64,000 nt of DNA, from NCBI GenBank assembly GCA_944470555.2, contig OX104128.1:38671920-38735919 (forward strand). The letters are read 5' to 3'. A program made the position numbers and the translations under genes. Source of the stretch: Heterobilharzia americana (taxonomy: Eukaryota > Platyhelminthes > Trematoda > Strigeidida > Schistosomatidae). Positions within the stretch are counted from its first letter, which is position 1, and each line of letters opens with the position of its first letter. Positions 1-12,719 of this stretch are shown here, in pieces. A model generated the notes under the pieces. The model saw only the letters and a program-made list of their open reading frames with translations. It did no database searches and was not told the origin of the DNA.

Positions 1-1640
1 CTGAATGCTTATGGTGTCAAGCTTCCTGAACCTCCTACGACCCCACATGATGAGATGAGTCAGCTCCATTTCGCAATGAATACATGGTCACTTCTAACGA
101 ATACTGGGGCTACAGACAACTCATTAGGTTCTATTCATTGAGACTGCTGGATGTCCGAGAGAATCCCTAGCTCCTCTTTTGCATCGAGTTGATGAGATGC
201 CAACAGTACATCTTAAGGCCCTTCGGGGTTGGTGTAGATTAAGCTGAAGAGCCTTTGTTTCGCTACCTGGCCGTTGCCATCATCGTTACTATTTGTCTGG
301 GCCCTAGCTGATAGCAGCTAATGTCCCAAAGCACCCCATGATTGTCGTCCCAAAAGCTTTATCGAAAATAAGGATAGCCCCTCAAGTTCACGAGGTTTAT
401 TAAGTCACGTCTGCTGGTAGTGGAGTTTTCTGTTTTTACAAGAGGTCCAGTTAGCGAGTAGAATCCATTAGACTTCTTATCTCCAATTAATCTCAAACGC
501 GGTCACTTCCGTATCATGCTTTGATAGTACTTTTAACCTCTTCCAATCCACCGAAACTGCATCCCTGACTGGCGAAATCCTTTTCAAAGATCTCAACCAC
601 TCTTATGCGCCTCAAATATAATGGTGGTTTCCACAAATCCCCACCATCAGATCCGCTATCTCATGTCGTTAAGCCGTTTTTAGGTTTTGAATTATCTAAC
701 AACCTGTCGCTAATACTCTTGTACTATATACTATCATAAAATTCCTTCTTTTGATGAAATATCTTTTCCTCTTACTGATAGTAATGTTTCTTGCAGAAAG
801 ATTATACCCACTGCACATTCGCTTTCGTATTATAGGGTGAAGGTATGTGGGTACTTCTTCAACAAGACATTCCTAGATTAAGATAAAGGTCAGAGAAATA
901 TGAGCGTTAGTTGTGATAGGCTAAATTTATTTACTTGTGGTGGGGAGTAAATGATTTATTTCTCATGGGTCAGAATGAAAAGTGTTAAATCGAGACGTCA
1001 GTTAGGTTATAAGTAAAATTTTATTTCCACATTAGTAAGTTAACATGAGAGAAGCCAGTTTACGGGGATCACCAGTGATATAGGTCGAAAAATCTACAAG
1101 ATTTTAGGAGTCCTGAATAGTACATCAGGGTAGTTACACAGTTCACCGTTGCAGACCGTATCGCACTCCGCTTGCTGTCTACTCTAGACCAGTTGTTCTG
1201 TTAGATTTTAAATTAACTTATGTTCTTAGTTTCTGGTATCACATAATGTTATCCCTGCTGTGTTAGTCTCCCTTGGGTATATGTACCAGTAGCACCATTG
1301 TACATGATATCACCGTTTGTGGGGTGGCTGTCGACGCATGGGTGAGGAATTCATTGGGTAATCGTTGAAACTGACAGAGAGATCGGCATCCTCGTATAGA
1401 AGGGTGAAGTTTGTTCCACAGAGTACTATATTGCGTATTTAAAAATTAACATCTGAGTTTTGAAAGGTACTTATTTATAGGAATGAAGTGTCTGCTATTG
1501 AGGAGACTATGTGTCGGTGTTGATTTACGAGTAACAGCATAACTTATTTTATATTTATCAAACACAAGATGATAAAGAAAACTTAAGTTGGGCTTCAGGC
1601 ATAGCAGCCGGAGGTTATTCTAATTCTGGCTTTTGGTACC
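1..1640. other. No recognisable gene
   Basis: I see no long open frame and no motif that I can assign. The base composition resembles the degraded retrotransposon DNA that follows, so this may be more of the same, but nothing supports a specific call. Confidence 0.4.
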
Positions 1641-1647
1641 TTACTTT

Positions 1648-2600
1648 CTAAGGAGGTCCTTCGTTATGTATAAGTAGGTGCCGAGTAAAGTTCCGCTCGA
1701 TTTTATCAACTCGAATTCTACCAGATACTGTCGTATTACCGCTGATAATTGTGCAATGCTCTAACACTGGGCGAACCACAACTTTGTGTATTATAGGTTT
1801 TGCTTCAGGTGAGAGTGGTTGTGTGAAGGAAAACTGAGTATCCTCCCTTTGTAACGTCACACACTTCCCCAAAATCAATAGCCTAGGGTTTGACGACTTT
1901 CGACATTGGTGCTGACCTTGATAGTTTAACTGGACTCGCTGGGCTGAAGGCACCCGGTCAAGTATCCCCTCCATTTGGCACGCTGTCGTGTTACGTTGCA
2001 CCGCTCATTTCCGACTCTCTAACCAATTAATTGGAACGCATCGGTATCTTGGCACAACCATCCGAATATACTATTCCATCCGACTAAGCTATAGTGTTCT
2101 TCCTTGGTCTCGTACTCGTGGGTATATAACAAGTCCGAATAATTAGTGCTTGGTCTTTGCGCCTGTCAAGTTCGCACTGGGATAAATCCTGAACTCCCTT
2201 TGCAAACAACTGGACCTGAATACTCTTTAAAAGTCAGACTTCTGGGGTAAGCGACTCCCAGGTCTTTCACAGCGTTGAATGTCCGCGTTGGGTTGCCACC
2301 CAAGTTTGGGGTGGGATTTGTTGAAGTGGATGCCACTTTCATTTGAAATTAAGGCGAGCTGCTAGGTCACATGTGAATTTTGCGTTCAGATCATTATTTA
2401 TTTGAGACAAAAGTCGCCAGTCCTGCGCAGGGAAAGGTGTAGACTATCTTCAACTGGTCTGGGAAAAGGTAAGGTGTGCCATTTCTAGTAAAGCTACAGC
2501 TGTCGTTTACATAGGTTAGGTAACGTAAGGTCTTAGTACATTGCCTTGGACGACGCCACTTTTTATAGGTCTAGGGTAGGAATACCAAGTTCTTAATCTT
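1648..2600 (-). mobile_element. Degraded non-LTR retrotransposon fragment, CR1-like (copy A)
   Basis: A 117-codon minus-strand frame (1648-2001) ends with a stretch resembling the region after the reverse-transcriptase core of CR1/Jockey-type elements (a 'VRPVLEHC' motif followed by 'KIERNFTRHL', as in the 'RPxLEYC...VQRxFTR' consensus). Positions about 1861-2230 repeat at about 4936-5300, and about 2430-2590 repeat at about 4190-4370, in the same orientation, which ties this block to the larger copy further right. Outside this frame the strand is full of stops. It is a fossil. The clade is inferred from motifs only. Confidence 0.5.
1861..2230. repeat. Direct repeat unit X, left copy (partner about 4936-5300)
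   Basis: A stretch of about 350 bp recurs at 4936-5300 with roughly 85-90 percent identity by eye. Both copies contain 'ccaaaatcaatagcctaggg' and 'gcacgctgtcgtgttacg', and both end just beyond 'gtgggtatataaca'. It lies in minus-strand retrotransposon DNA. Because units X and Y occur in opposite order in the two blocks, this is not a simple tandem duplication. Confidence 0.7.
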
Positions 2601-2910
2601 AAACCACGTTAGGTGAAACGTCTTAGGACAAACCTTTTACTTTTCCTGAAGCTATAAAATGAAGTATCTTTTAAAGCTAGTAAGAATCCGCTTCACATGG
2701 AATTGCTACGGTCTACGGAATCAAGCTTAGTGTTGAAACAAATGCTTTTAGAACACCCTCTCAAGCTTTCTATCGATCAAATACCCATAAATATGGAACC
2801 ATACTCCCGTTGATATCAGGGATCCCAGTTCAAATATATCCTTCTGAAAACTTCCAAACGTACTGACTGATTCACAACTATACCTGAAACGATCAGAATA
2901 CTTATAAACA

Positions 2911-4162
2911 TTTATTCCTGAATTTGCAGGTGAATATCACTTTTACGGACACGGTCGAAACATTTTTTGGTGGAAAATCTTTGGTGATATCTTTTTCAAT
3001 ATTCTTTCACCGTCTCCATTTCATTCCGGGTAGCGGAAATCCTCAGTGTGAAAGAAAGAAAATCTTACATCACATACAAACGGCACACTGTAAGTCAAAT
3101 GTTGAGGCCTCATTATGCTTTTAGGTTGTCTGGCAGAAATGAAAGTCATATTTAACGAATATGTAAAAGCATCATTCAAAGAAAAGGGTGAGTAGAAGAC
3201 GTTAAAAACTAACGTCTGATTAACTTTCTTGTGCCTTGGTTCGCCGCTCTGCGTTTCCTCTATTCTTACTGTAAGTAGAATCTTAGAAACCCGTAATTAG
3301 ATTAGAATTACAATATTTCCCCAGTACTATTCTTAAATATCACTGCGTCCATCTTCAGGCAACTCCTCCACAATTGTGCAAACTGTGATGAACATCTTTG
3401 TGGCATCACATGAAGATATTTCCATGAAGCCCCCTGACACTAATTCATCCAGTGTTTCATTCAGTGGCGTCATTTCGTCCACTGCAGCTGTGAACAGTAT
3501 ACAAAACTGAATAGAAATACCTACAACTTTATCTACAGATGCGGAATCTTTGACACGACCTCGAAATTCAACGGAATTTCACCATTTTTCACCAAGCCGC
3601 TAAGCACGATGCAGAGCATTAGTGCGGCTACGGTGGAAATATGTCCAATGAACAAACAAAAACGGGTCGCTTCATCAGGGAGATAATATATTGTTATCAA
3701 TATTATTTATTGTTGTCTGTACATTATATCTTGTCGTTTCAATGAACTTGGAGATGCATGTGTTTTAAAAAATAAGCTAAATCTCCGTGCTACTTCCCTC
3801 AATGTACGTGATCCTTCGGACGGAAACACTTAAGAAATTCGGCCACCACTGCCTTTCTTGAGAAGGAACTTGCCGAGTTACTTACCCTTCTCTTTGAATG
3901 ATGCTTTTACATATTCGTTAAATATGACTTTCATTTCTGCCAGACAACCTAAAAGCATAATGAGGCCTCAACATTTGACTTACAGTGTGCCGTTTGTATG
4001 TGATGTAAGATTTTCTTTCTTTCACACTGAGGATTTCCGCTACCCGGAATGAAATGGAGACGGTGAAAGAATATTGAAAAAGATATCACCAAAGATTTTC
4101 CACCAAAAAATGTTTCGACCGTGTCCGTAAAAGTGATATTCACCTGCAAATTCAGGAATAAA
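2911..4162. repeat. Long foldback inverted repeat (arms about 286 bp)
   Basis: The left arm (about 2911-3196) is almost perfectly the reverse complement of the right arm (about 3877-4162); the loop is about 680 bp. The same 66-residue translation appears on the plus strand from 2924 and on the minus strand down to 3949, showing that identity is very high over at least 200 bp. The arms interrupt the minus-strand CR1-like DNA, whose reverse-transcriptase segment ends at about 4190. I find no transposase in the loop. It could be a foldback or MITE-type transposon, or an inverted duplication. The outer arm ends are not obviously flanked by a target-site duplication. Confidence 0.8.
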
Positions 4163-4189
4163 AAATTATTTTTTTCACTTGGGCTTGAG

Positions 4190-7100
4190 GGAAATATCGT
4201 GTTGATGCCACGCAGAGATAGAGGTAAACTGTCTTCAACTTGTCTGGGAAAAGACAAGGTCTGCTATTTCTGATAAAGCTGCAGCTGTCGTTTACGTAGG
4301 TTAGGAAAAGTAACTTTCTTAGTGCACTCTGGATGACGTCACTTTGTATAGGTCTAGGGGAGGAGCAGCAAATACTGGATTGCACCATTTACAAGGAACC
4401 CTCCAAGGATGTTCCAGGCCATGACAGTAACGGTTCTGGAAAACTGTGTGATTTCAACTCAGAGACTAAGCGGCTGTGAATCATTTTATGGAATGCTTGC
4501 TTGAATTCTAAGAATAGGGTAGTTACAAATAAGCTTGCTCCTAATATCTTCTAAGTAATCAAGATAGCGGGTAGCGCATCACCGGCCCTCTCAAGAATCG
4601 CTGTTGTGCTTGATATAGTAACTGGTTTGTGGTCATGTAGTCGACGACTTCCCCCACAATCGTCTTTCCCATGTCCTAGATGCTACTGACGTGCTGTTTA
4701 TGGGTCGGTAGTTTTCTATATAAGATGCTTGTGCTTGGGATATATATATTTATATTCGGCAGTTTCAAGTTCCCATGGTAATTACCACTGGTAAGGGACA
4801 TGTCTAAGAGCGGTGTGTCTTCGCCACCTCTTAGCAAAATGGTCAGAATCCCACCAGGTCCAGCCCCCTGTGAGGCTGGGAGTGATGCTCCCGCAAGAGA
4901 GATGTTTTGTTGAGTGAAGAGCATACTTATGGCGCCACACACCCCCAAAATCAATAGCCTAGGGTTCGACGACATTCGACATTGATGCTGACCTTGACGG
5001 CTTGACTGGACTCGCTAAGCTGAAGGCACCCGGTCAAGCATCCTCACCGTTTGGCACGCTGTCGTGTTACGCTGCACTGCTCGCATTCGACTCTCTAGCC
5101 AGTCAGTTAGGACGTATCGGTATCTCGGCCAGACCTCGCAAATATACTATTCCATCCGACTACGCCGTTGTGCTCTTTCTTGGCCTCGCATTCGTGGGTA
5201 TATAACAGGTCCGAATAATTAATGATTGGTCTTTGTGTCCGTCAAGTTCCCACCAGGACAATTCCCTGACCACTACTTATCAACTGAGTTGACGTTGACA
5301 GTGTATCGATGACTTTTGCTCTGTCCCCGTGTCTGAAGGAGCTGGTAAACCGATAGCTGAAAGGCTCGCAGACTCGCAGTGGGCCGTCGTATGCGCACCC
5401 ACTGTCTGTGAATAAACTAGAAGCACCATTTCTGGAGCTGTTTGTCCGGGTCTGCATCAATCGCACTAGTGCCTTTGTATTACTACCTTTGTTGCAGCGA
5501 GTGCGTTCCCGTTTAACGGCTTCTAATACCCCTTCTACCTTAAATGTGTTGTACCTGTTTTGGGCTTGATAAATGATGAAGTCACTGGACTTGCTTTTCT
5601 CAGTTTCTGTTTGGAGCGTTGGAGTGATATATTCTTGAGCTGGTCCCATATATTCATGAGATAGGCCACATAGTTCTTCGGTTGAACTGCCGATAAAGTA
5701 GAGGCTTCAGTCTACTCACTGCAGAAAAAGTGTACTTCATCCCATTTAGCATACCTGTAGTTTCTAGACAGAACGTCTCCGTCTTTTGGACCAGTTTTGC
5801 GCTAGGTAGGTTGTGGTACCCATGTACTGTTTTGTGATCGCTACCTGGGAGTCGCATACCAACTTTGAGCTTTGTTCGTGTGGTTCCGTTTGTGAAGACT
5901 CGGTTCAGGACGCCATTGTAACTGGAAGGGTCCTCGCATGCTGTTGCCAACCCCCTATTCCAAGAATGCCTATAAACTTATCAAAGCCTTTTGGATGGAT
6001 GATTGATTGGCACGTTATATCTGGCATGTTAAAGTCACCACACGTAATTTTGGCCGTGTTTGGTAGTGACACCACACTAGCGACCACGCCTGTTCACTTA
6101 TTGTCGAGTTCGACTGTGGAGCAAGAGGGTTGGTAAGTGCATCCTATTAGGAGAGACTCAGAGTGAGTAATTTTGGCGATAACCCACACGAAGTCTTCAA
6201 TCTCGTTTAGCTCAGAGATTGAGCACTGCGTGGCAGTGATACCGAACTTCATGTAGATAACGTGCCGTCCTCCATTACCATGTAGTCTATCCTCCCTGAA
6301 CAAAGAATTGTTGTCAATGGAGATTTCCGTGTCACAAATATCAGAGGTACACCATGCTTCTGCAATCATTTTCATGGACGGGCCAAATTCAGAGACAGCA
6401 ATATAATCGCTTTCCTTTTGTTGCGTACGCAGCGGGCCTTAATCGAGCAAAACGGGAGTGAGGAAAGAGTACAAAAGTGTTTGGATATATCTCGAAAAAG
6501 TCAGCACCTCTGTAAATTCATTGTGGGTTTTTTTAGGTGCATCAAGCCAGCGGTGTCATGACCTCTAGTACAGCGTAGCCATTTGGTACTGCTTACCCCA
6601 GAAGCAGAGAGGTATTCACCATGAAATACGGGTCTCCCGGACGGTAGTTATTTGGTTTGACCATAGGACCAACTGAGAAATAACTTTTAGCATCTTCTGC
6701 AGTGTGGCTTTGCGAAGGTGTCATGGCCTTTCGGCCATTCGTATTTCTTTCGCCTATTGGCTTGGCTACCAAACTGACTTTTCTGCAGTTCGATTAACTT
6801 GGGTGGGTCCTCGGTAAGGTTTGCCCTAGAGTGTTTGGTGCTATCCATACTCTTTGTAGCCTGCTCATTTGCCACACACAGGTTATGCACCGGCCTATAT
6901 GATAGTAGATTAGACTGATTACGCTCCAGGCTTCAGGACTGTCCTATGCTGACAGGGTGCTTGTGGCTGGAGCCCGGCATGTTCATAGGCCGAGTAGCCC
7001 TGGGCGGCGACACAGGAATGTCTTCAGTATCGTGTTGGATCGATAGCTTAGCACTTGGTTTGGCAGTGATTTGTGTGACGGGACGAGATAGGGACTGGCC

Positions 7101-7500
7101 CTCTACTTCTGAAGGTAGTGAGATCGCTTTTGAGAGATCATATGGCTGTCTTCGAGTATGGTCAGTGGATTTGTCCAAGCCTATCGTCGTGCCATCGGCT
7201 CTACTACGTCTGTATGTGAGTGAGCCATTTTGGGGGCCTTGTTTACCTCATTCCGTTGTTTTTCTACAGAAACCAGTTCGTTAACACATTGTGATGCTGT
7301 TGTGGGTACCACAGCCTGACTACAGTTTGCAACCTTTGGTATTCTTATGCGATCACGTCTTGACAAGGTGTTAAGTCTCATGAAAGTTTGACACTTTAAA
7401 TGCTGTGGATATACTGATAAACCAACTGCATGGTGGGAACTGTTTGGCGCGGTCAGAGCTTTCAAATTTGGGCTACAAAGGGCAGGCATATTCCCTCAAC
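4190..7500 (-). mobile_element. CR1-like non-LTR retrotransposon, long degraded copy (copy B)
   Basis: Read on the minus strand this has the order of a CR1/SR1-type element. ORF1-like proline/serine-rich, basic frames occupy about 7489-6690. An AP-endonuclease-like segment follows, with 'TDICDTEISIDN...LFREDRLHGNGG' (6375-6094) and the metal-binding 'CGDFNMPDI' motif (6087-5905). A linker (5649-5242) contains 'ARTNSS...LFTDSG'-like text. The reverse-transcriptase remnant (4388-4190) has 'LTYVNDSCSFIRN' followed by a decayed FADD box (read as FPDK). Frames are broken by stops and shifts, so it cannot be active. The foldback at 2911-4162 abuts its 3' side. The clade assignment is from motifs; SR1 of Schistosoma is the nearest family I know. 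Confidence 0.65.
4936..5300. repeat. Direct repeat unit X, right copy (partner about 1861-2230)
   Basis: This is the second copy of the roughly 350 bp unit. It lies between the linker region and the reverse-transcriptase remnant of copy B. The plus strand happens to be open for 67 codons (5002-5205), but the frame has no recognisable family and lies inside retrotransposon DNA, so I treat it as non-coding. Confidence 0.7.
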
Positions 7501-8750
7501 TTCTTGGGGGGACCGACTACTTGGTGTTCTGCAGAAGATATATTGTAAGCTTGCGAACATAAGACTTTTAGTTATTTGATAAGTTCGTGGTCGGGAATAT
7601 TTTATTCTAATAGGTTGGACGGGGACAAAACTGCCTTATTAACCCAACTAGCTATGAAATTTAGCGCACTATCTGATTTCAACGGGCTTTCAGCATTGGC
7701 TTCTGGATTGGGCTGAAAAAGATGCATCAGAGGTAGGATGATTTCTAGCTAGGCGTTCATATCTCACAGTGATTTCTGCAAGGTTATCAAATCTTCCTTA
7801 TTTTGCAGTGTTGTGTAGCTTCAGCATCAAATTGGGGACCTTAACCTGAGGGCCTCTTTTAGGGCTTGATGTCGAGCCAGTTAGCGGACGCGCTCTTTCA
7901 GTTGAGAGGCTAGGATTGAGTTTATGTGCATGGGTAGCACATGAACGTCCGTTCTGTGACAGTAGCTACCCGTTTATGAGGTTCGTTATTAATGAAACAC
8001 AGCGGTTACAGAATGTTTAGCAAACGACCTGTTTGACAGATTTGGTGGCTGCAAGATGATGTTTCTTCACAGTTTAGGGAAAGTATGTTGCGAAACCATC
8101 GCGTCACGATGTCAACAGTGTTAGTTCGTGATGAAATAAAGTGTGGTAGACAGATAACTTCCCTTTAAGTTATTCTTCGTTTTGGTTCCTCCGATTTTTC
8201 GAAAGCAATTTCTCTGGTGGTACTGTGTTCATCTAAAGGGGTTTCCCTTGAAGGTGATATTCATTAACGCTTCAGAAGAAGAGTACGATCCTCAGGATAC
8301 TGAGTTTCTGAGAAAAAGATTCAATATATGCTCCGAATTTTTATTTTGAATGGATAGATCTTTTTAACCGCGTAGAATATCAATAAACAGGAGCAATGTA
8401 ACATCCATCATCAGCTGATAAGGTAATACGATACGTCAGTGATGAGCTGAATAAGGTTACAACGTCAAGCTGTGTCAAATATATGCTGTCGCCGTATCAA
8501 AAATCATGCACACCATCACTTTCCCATGAATTACTAAACACTCAAAGGCCTGATATCGCTCCGCGATGATAGTGAATTTTACAAACTCCAGCATTATTGA
8601 GATAGCTCGCATTATTAGTAAAGCCTCTACAACGCTGTGTCGGCAGGTCAGCTAGCGATTCTTATGAATTCAATTCAAAAAATAACGTAACTAACTATTG
8701 CAGAGAGTCAGGAGATTGCAAGTTATGATGTTACTTTACTGCACACTAGT
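7500..8750. other. No recognisable gene
   Basis: About 1.25 kb without a meaningful open frame. It follows the 5' end of the minus-strand CR1-like copy and may include more of its 5' untranslated region. A short imperfect inverted sequence with 'catcagctgat' lies near 8400-8460. I see no further signal. Confidence 0.4.
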
Positions 8751-9350
8751 ATTTTGACTGAAAGACGTTTTGAGTTCCTAGGCTGGCTGGTGTGGACATA
8801 CGTAGGCAGACAGATCACCTTCGAACTTCAGCCTCATCATCAAAGCACTCAACCTTTGTCTAAATCCGACACCTTCTATGTTTATAGGAAAATCACATTA
8901 GAAGCAAATAGAGTGGCGGTGGGATATACAGCGTCCCCTATCTCTGAAAGCCTCACTATGTTTCGCACTGAACCCATGATCCGTGCCTAAGCCACCAAAC
9001 CATGTACTAGGTTCATATACGCAGATGATACGCCCGTAATTTTAAGAACGTCTGTGCCCAGAACCTACATGTGAACCTGAAAACCCAAAGGGGCGAACTG
9101 CTATTCTTTGACTGCTTACCTGAAAACATGGAGATGGAGGTCGAAACTTACTGATTTATCTTAAACGAATACATTCAAGTCGGTGTCTAGACTATAACTC
9201 GTCACATCCACTCGATGCTAAACGTTTACTCACTTAGAATTTATTCAGGAGGGCCACAAAGCTCATAGCGAATAAAAATGACAGACAAATGGAATTGAGA
9301 AACGAGAGATCTAATACATCCCAATAACCTACCCAAGTATACCATTTAAA
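8750..9350 (+). mobile_element. Penelope-like element remnant (reverse-transcriptase region)
   Basis: A plus-strand frame (8754-8990) carries 'ANRVAVGYTASPIS', resembling the 'NGVAMGSPxSP' box of Penelope-like reverse transcriptases. It is followed after a stop by 'RFIYADDTPVI' near 9010-9050, resembling the 'RYVDDTFVI' catalytic box. Further on, decayed text resembles the conserved 'NDRQMELRN' stretch (about 9280-9310). Spacing and order fit a Penelope-like element, but every box is mutated and the frame is interrupted. Alternative: another reverse-transcriptase lineage with a YADD box. Confidence 0.45.
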
Positions 9351-10810
9351 AGATTCGAAAACGTGAGCAGAAGGATCCAGGAGGAAGACTGAATATAAAT
9401 TTCTGGATGAGCGCAGTAACTCTACTGTCTCGTTAACGTAGAACTGAGTGCATAGAAAGGATTTTGAAGAGGCACCGAATAAGAGCCTTCCACAAGACAA
9501 TCGGTGCTACCAGAAGTGCTTTAATCCATTTAAAAGATGAAACCCCTTTTACCTCCACACAGAAGCGTGTCTTCAAGTTAAGATGTATCGATTGTGATGC
9601 CCATAATCACGGAACTATCCCCTGAGACCCTTGTTCTGACCAAGGATCATGTAGGTTACACAAAATTAACGGCCAAATAATCCTGTGGAAGTAGAAAATT
9701 TGCAGTCCAACTAAAGGGGCTACTGTTCACGCCACCTGTCGCAGTTAGAAAGTGACACTGAAAACATTAAACAAATCCAAAAAACGCCTTCGAAACAAGG
9801 AAAGATGGGTAGATGGGCATTTCACATGATCCTGAATCCTAACACACTCAGCAGAAAGTATGGTCCTAGATATGCGACCAGCTTGGACAGCATGTCGAAA
9901 AGTAACACGTGACAGTAACCATGGCAAAATTATGCAGAAACAAATAAACCAAAATTTGTCATTCGTAGTGCTTTTCTCGCACACATTCACATTCGGTCAC
10001 ATGTCCACACGCATCTTCATCTTGACTTCCAGACTGATAACGGATAATAGTGACGTTCACTACCATTTTCTCTTCATTTAAGAACAACACGAGATGGTGT
10101 GTCACCATTTACTGCTTAAACAGTGGATAACTTGTACAGGTTTTATGCTCCAAAGAAATCATTTCCGCTATTTCACGGGGCGTGAAAAATTTATTTGCAG
10201 GGTATCGTCGAATCTCTGCTTTTTCGCTTCTGAACAAATAGAGCTATGCGGGAAGTATCTGGGAATAGTCCGAATAAATTCCAGTTATTGTGCTATTCAA
10301 CAGAAAGCGGTGGTGCTCATCGAAGTATGTCTCCCATTCTTCCAGTGTTTTATCAACAAGTATAGAAGCTCTGTCTCACTCAGGAACATCTCCGTCGTTT
10401 GTATAGTAGTTTTAAACGATACCCTAAGAAACAGCCACTTTATATCATCACTTTAAGCTTCAATTGATTATTAATTAACCTACTCACTATAGGTGGTGTT
10501 TCGCTCTCTGACCGTTTGATGACACAAAGCTTCTTGACCACAACCCAACACAACTTTATGAGGAATGCGCACTATCAAAGGTCACGGCTGCACTACCTGT
10601 CGTACTTTCAAGAGTATTCGGTGCTCAAACAGTGGTTGAATAATTCCTGATTTTGAACTGAACTCGCTTCAGTCTGCAGAACATTTGTGCTGGTGTTTAG
10701 CCGTTTTGTTCTTCGTTGCTCGGGAACTACCAACGTCCTTGCTCCAAACCCACTTTTTATATGCCGTGAATAACAGTGTCTAATTTACTGCTTGCTATTC
10801 TATATAACAA
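9350..10810. other. No recognisable gene
   Basis: Several open frames of 70-120 codons occur on both strands (the longest at 10094-10456, plus strand), but none shows a domain, repeat or splice context that I recognise. They are probably chance frames in old repeat DNA; the block between two retroelement remnants may belong to either. Confidence 0.4.
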
Positions 10811-10815
10811 TGAGT

Positions 10816-12280
10816 TCATATTACCAAGGCGGTGGGACCCGCAAAAACTGGTTTATTTTCATGTAGCTTGTGTCGTATGAAATGTGTTACTTTACTATAA
10901 TCAGTGCCACAAGGCTTCAAATGTAAATCTAAGTTCGTTTTGAAGGTATCAGAGAGGGGGTACGTAACAGATTCTGCGAGGAAGGGGTGCCACAATTTAC
11001 ATTCCATAGCTCTAAATAGGTTACCACGTAATCTTTTACGCGCTTTCTTATGCCACACTCTTGACTGGTGACCTATGGGATGGCTCTATTGATTAAAGCT
11101 TAACAATAATTCACTGGGGTGAAGGGGATTGTAAGCAGTGTGATTATATCCCCTTCCAGCCTTCCATACTGCGCTGGTCGCAGCTTAAGAACAGTTAAGC
11201 GATTGGGATAAGGTTAACACCACAATCCAATCACCCTTTCCATAGCTTTTTTCCGAGCCAGTTATGGGATCACAATCAACTTCAAGTATGAGGACATCGC
11301 CAACGAATTTTTCCAAGAAGAAAGGAGTATAAACATCATATACTGTGGTAAAAAGTTGGACCACCTAAGGCCTACGAAAGAAAAGCCAGGACTATATATC
11401 TTGTTGGCCCCAAGGCAACAACAGACCAAGGTTTCAAACGTGTCGCTCAGAGTAACTCCTGGATCCTTTTCACTGTTAGGGTGATTGATATGTATTACAC
11501 CCAGCAAATGAGAACTGGGACTATATGCGTGATAGTCAGTGGTCATTATCCTGCACTCCATAGCATCAAGAGGGAGCAGCCTTTCAGTAGTCCAATTTAG
11601 AATTCTGGGAAGGTCCTCCTGGAGGACCGAAATGCTGATCGGACCCCGCGGTTACCTCTTAATACCAAGATCATGGGAGCATAACAGTGAGTGAGAATTG
11701 AGGGTTCCTAGCAGGTCACTGATAAAAAGAGGGTACAGTAGTGGACCCGGAATAGAACTCCTAGGCATACCACTCAGTATCTTAATCCAGGTAGATTAAG
11801 AGTAACCAACCATAACTGACTACAACCTAGTGTAGATAATCTCTCCGCCAACTTAGTAACTTTTCATGCATAACAACCGATTGAAGATTTTGCTCATAGA
11901 GTCATGACTCGCCCCGTTAAAGGCCTTAGGAAAGTCAAAAAACCGACGTGAATGGACCTTTTCTGTTCAATAGACAGAGTTAGGCGATTTCGGGCTATCA
12001 GCAAGGTGGTGTTGAAAGAACCCTCAGGTAAAAACTCGTGTGGAGAGTTGTTTAAGATTGACTTCTTAAGTTGGTAATCACGAAACGAGCCATTTATTAA
12101 TCTCTCCATGATCTTCGCAGCTGAGGAGATCAGGGGGCTGGTCTCTGGGTAGAGGCGATTAACTTGTTTCTGCTGGGACGACGGCCACCCGTTTCTATTC
12201 GGAGGGCAACCCAACCTCAAGAAATGGATACCCAAAGAGGTTGGCCAGCTGGACGTCCAGCATCCCGGCACTTATGAATG
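10816..12280 (-). mobile_element. CR1/L2-like non-LTR retrotransposon, degraded
   Basis: Minus-strand reading gives consecutive reverse-transcriptase landmarks. At 12271-11894 there is 'KIMERLI', 'HEFLPEGSFNTTLLIARNRLT' and 'VGFLTF', matching the 'MERLI...GFxxGRSCxTNLL...DxxVGFLDFSKAFD' series. At 11561-11262 there is 'HINHPN...EKDPGVTLSDTFET', matching 'EKDLGVxxSD'. At 11058-10816 a C-terminal basic segment contains 'RLRGNLFRAME', like the 'RRLRGDLIxVYK' text of this clade. The frames are shifted against each other and carry stops. The 3' end is not defined. Confidence 0.65.
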
Positions 12281-12399
12281 AATGCCAATAATTCGCGAAG
12301 ACTTAATGGAACTCAAGTTCTTTGTTTTGAAAGAATTTCATGTACTGCATCTGATACATGTAGCATTCCCTTCGCTTCAAGAAAGAAAATGAATGAAAG

Positions 12400-12665
12400 C
12401 GCTGGCCGCCTTGTGGAGTTGTCCAGGGCAGCGTATTGGGTCCACTTCTCTTCATAACATACATCAATAGCACATGTGGGTGTTTCAAGGCAGGCAAGGA
12501 ATTCTTATATGCGGATGACCTACAAATAGTATACACATGCCTTAGCAGTCACTTCACCCCGACTATTAGCACTATGCGAGAGGAACTAAGGTATGTTTGC
12601 AAACGGTGCAACACCTGGCGGGAAAATGTGGCTGGATATGCATAGATGACTGTGGACTTGAACTA
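12400..12665 (+). mobile_element. CR1-like reverse-transcriptase fragment (YADD box)
   Basis: The plus strand from 12436 reads 'MGPLLFITYIN' and then 'FLYADDLQIVY', which are motif 4 (GPLLFxxYIND) and the catalytic YADD box of motif 5 in the correct order. About 60 further codons stay open, including a 'CKRCNTWRENV' stretch. It is a short fragment opposing the minus-strand copy immediately to its left. The catalytic residues are intact, but the rest of the enzyme is absent. Confidence 0.7.
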
Positions 12666-12719
12666 AACTTAATGATGGCCGGGCATTCACGCCCAAAACT
12701 GAAGTCTACACATGACTTA

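Noticed and set aside
10094..10456. 120-codon plus-strand frame as a gene
   Set aside because: It shows no domain, splice context or family resemblance, and it lies between retroelement remnants; a chance frame is more likely.
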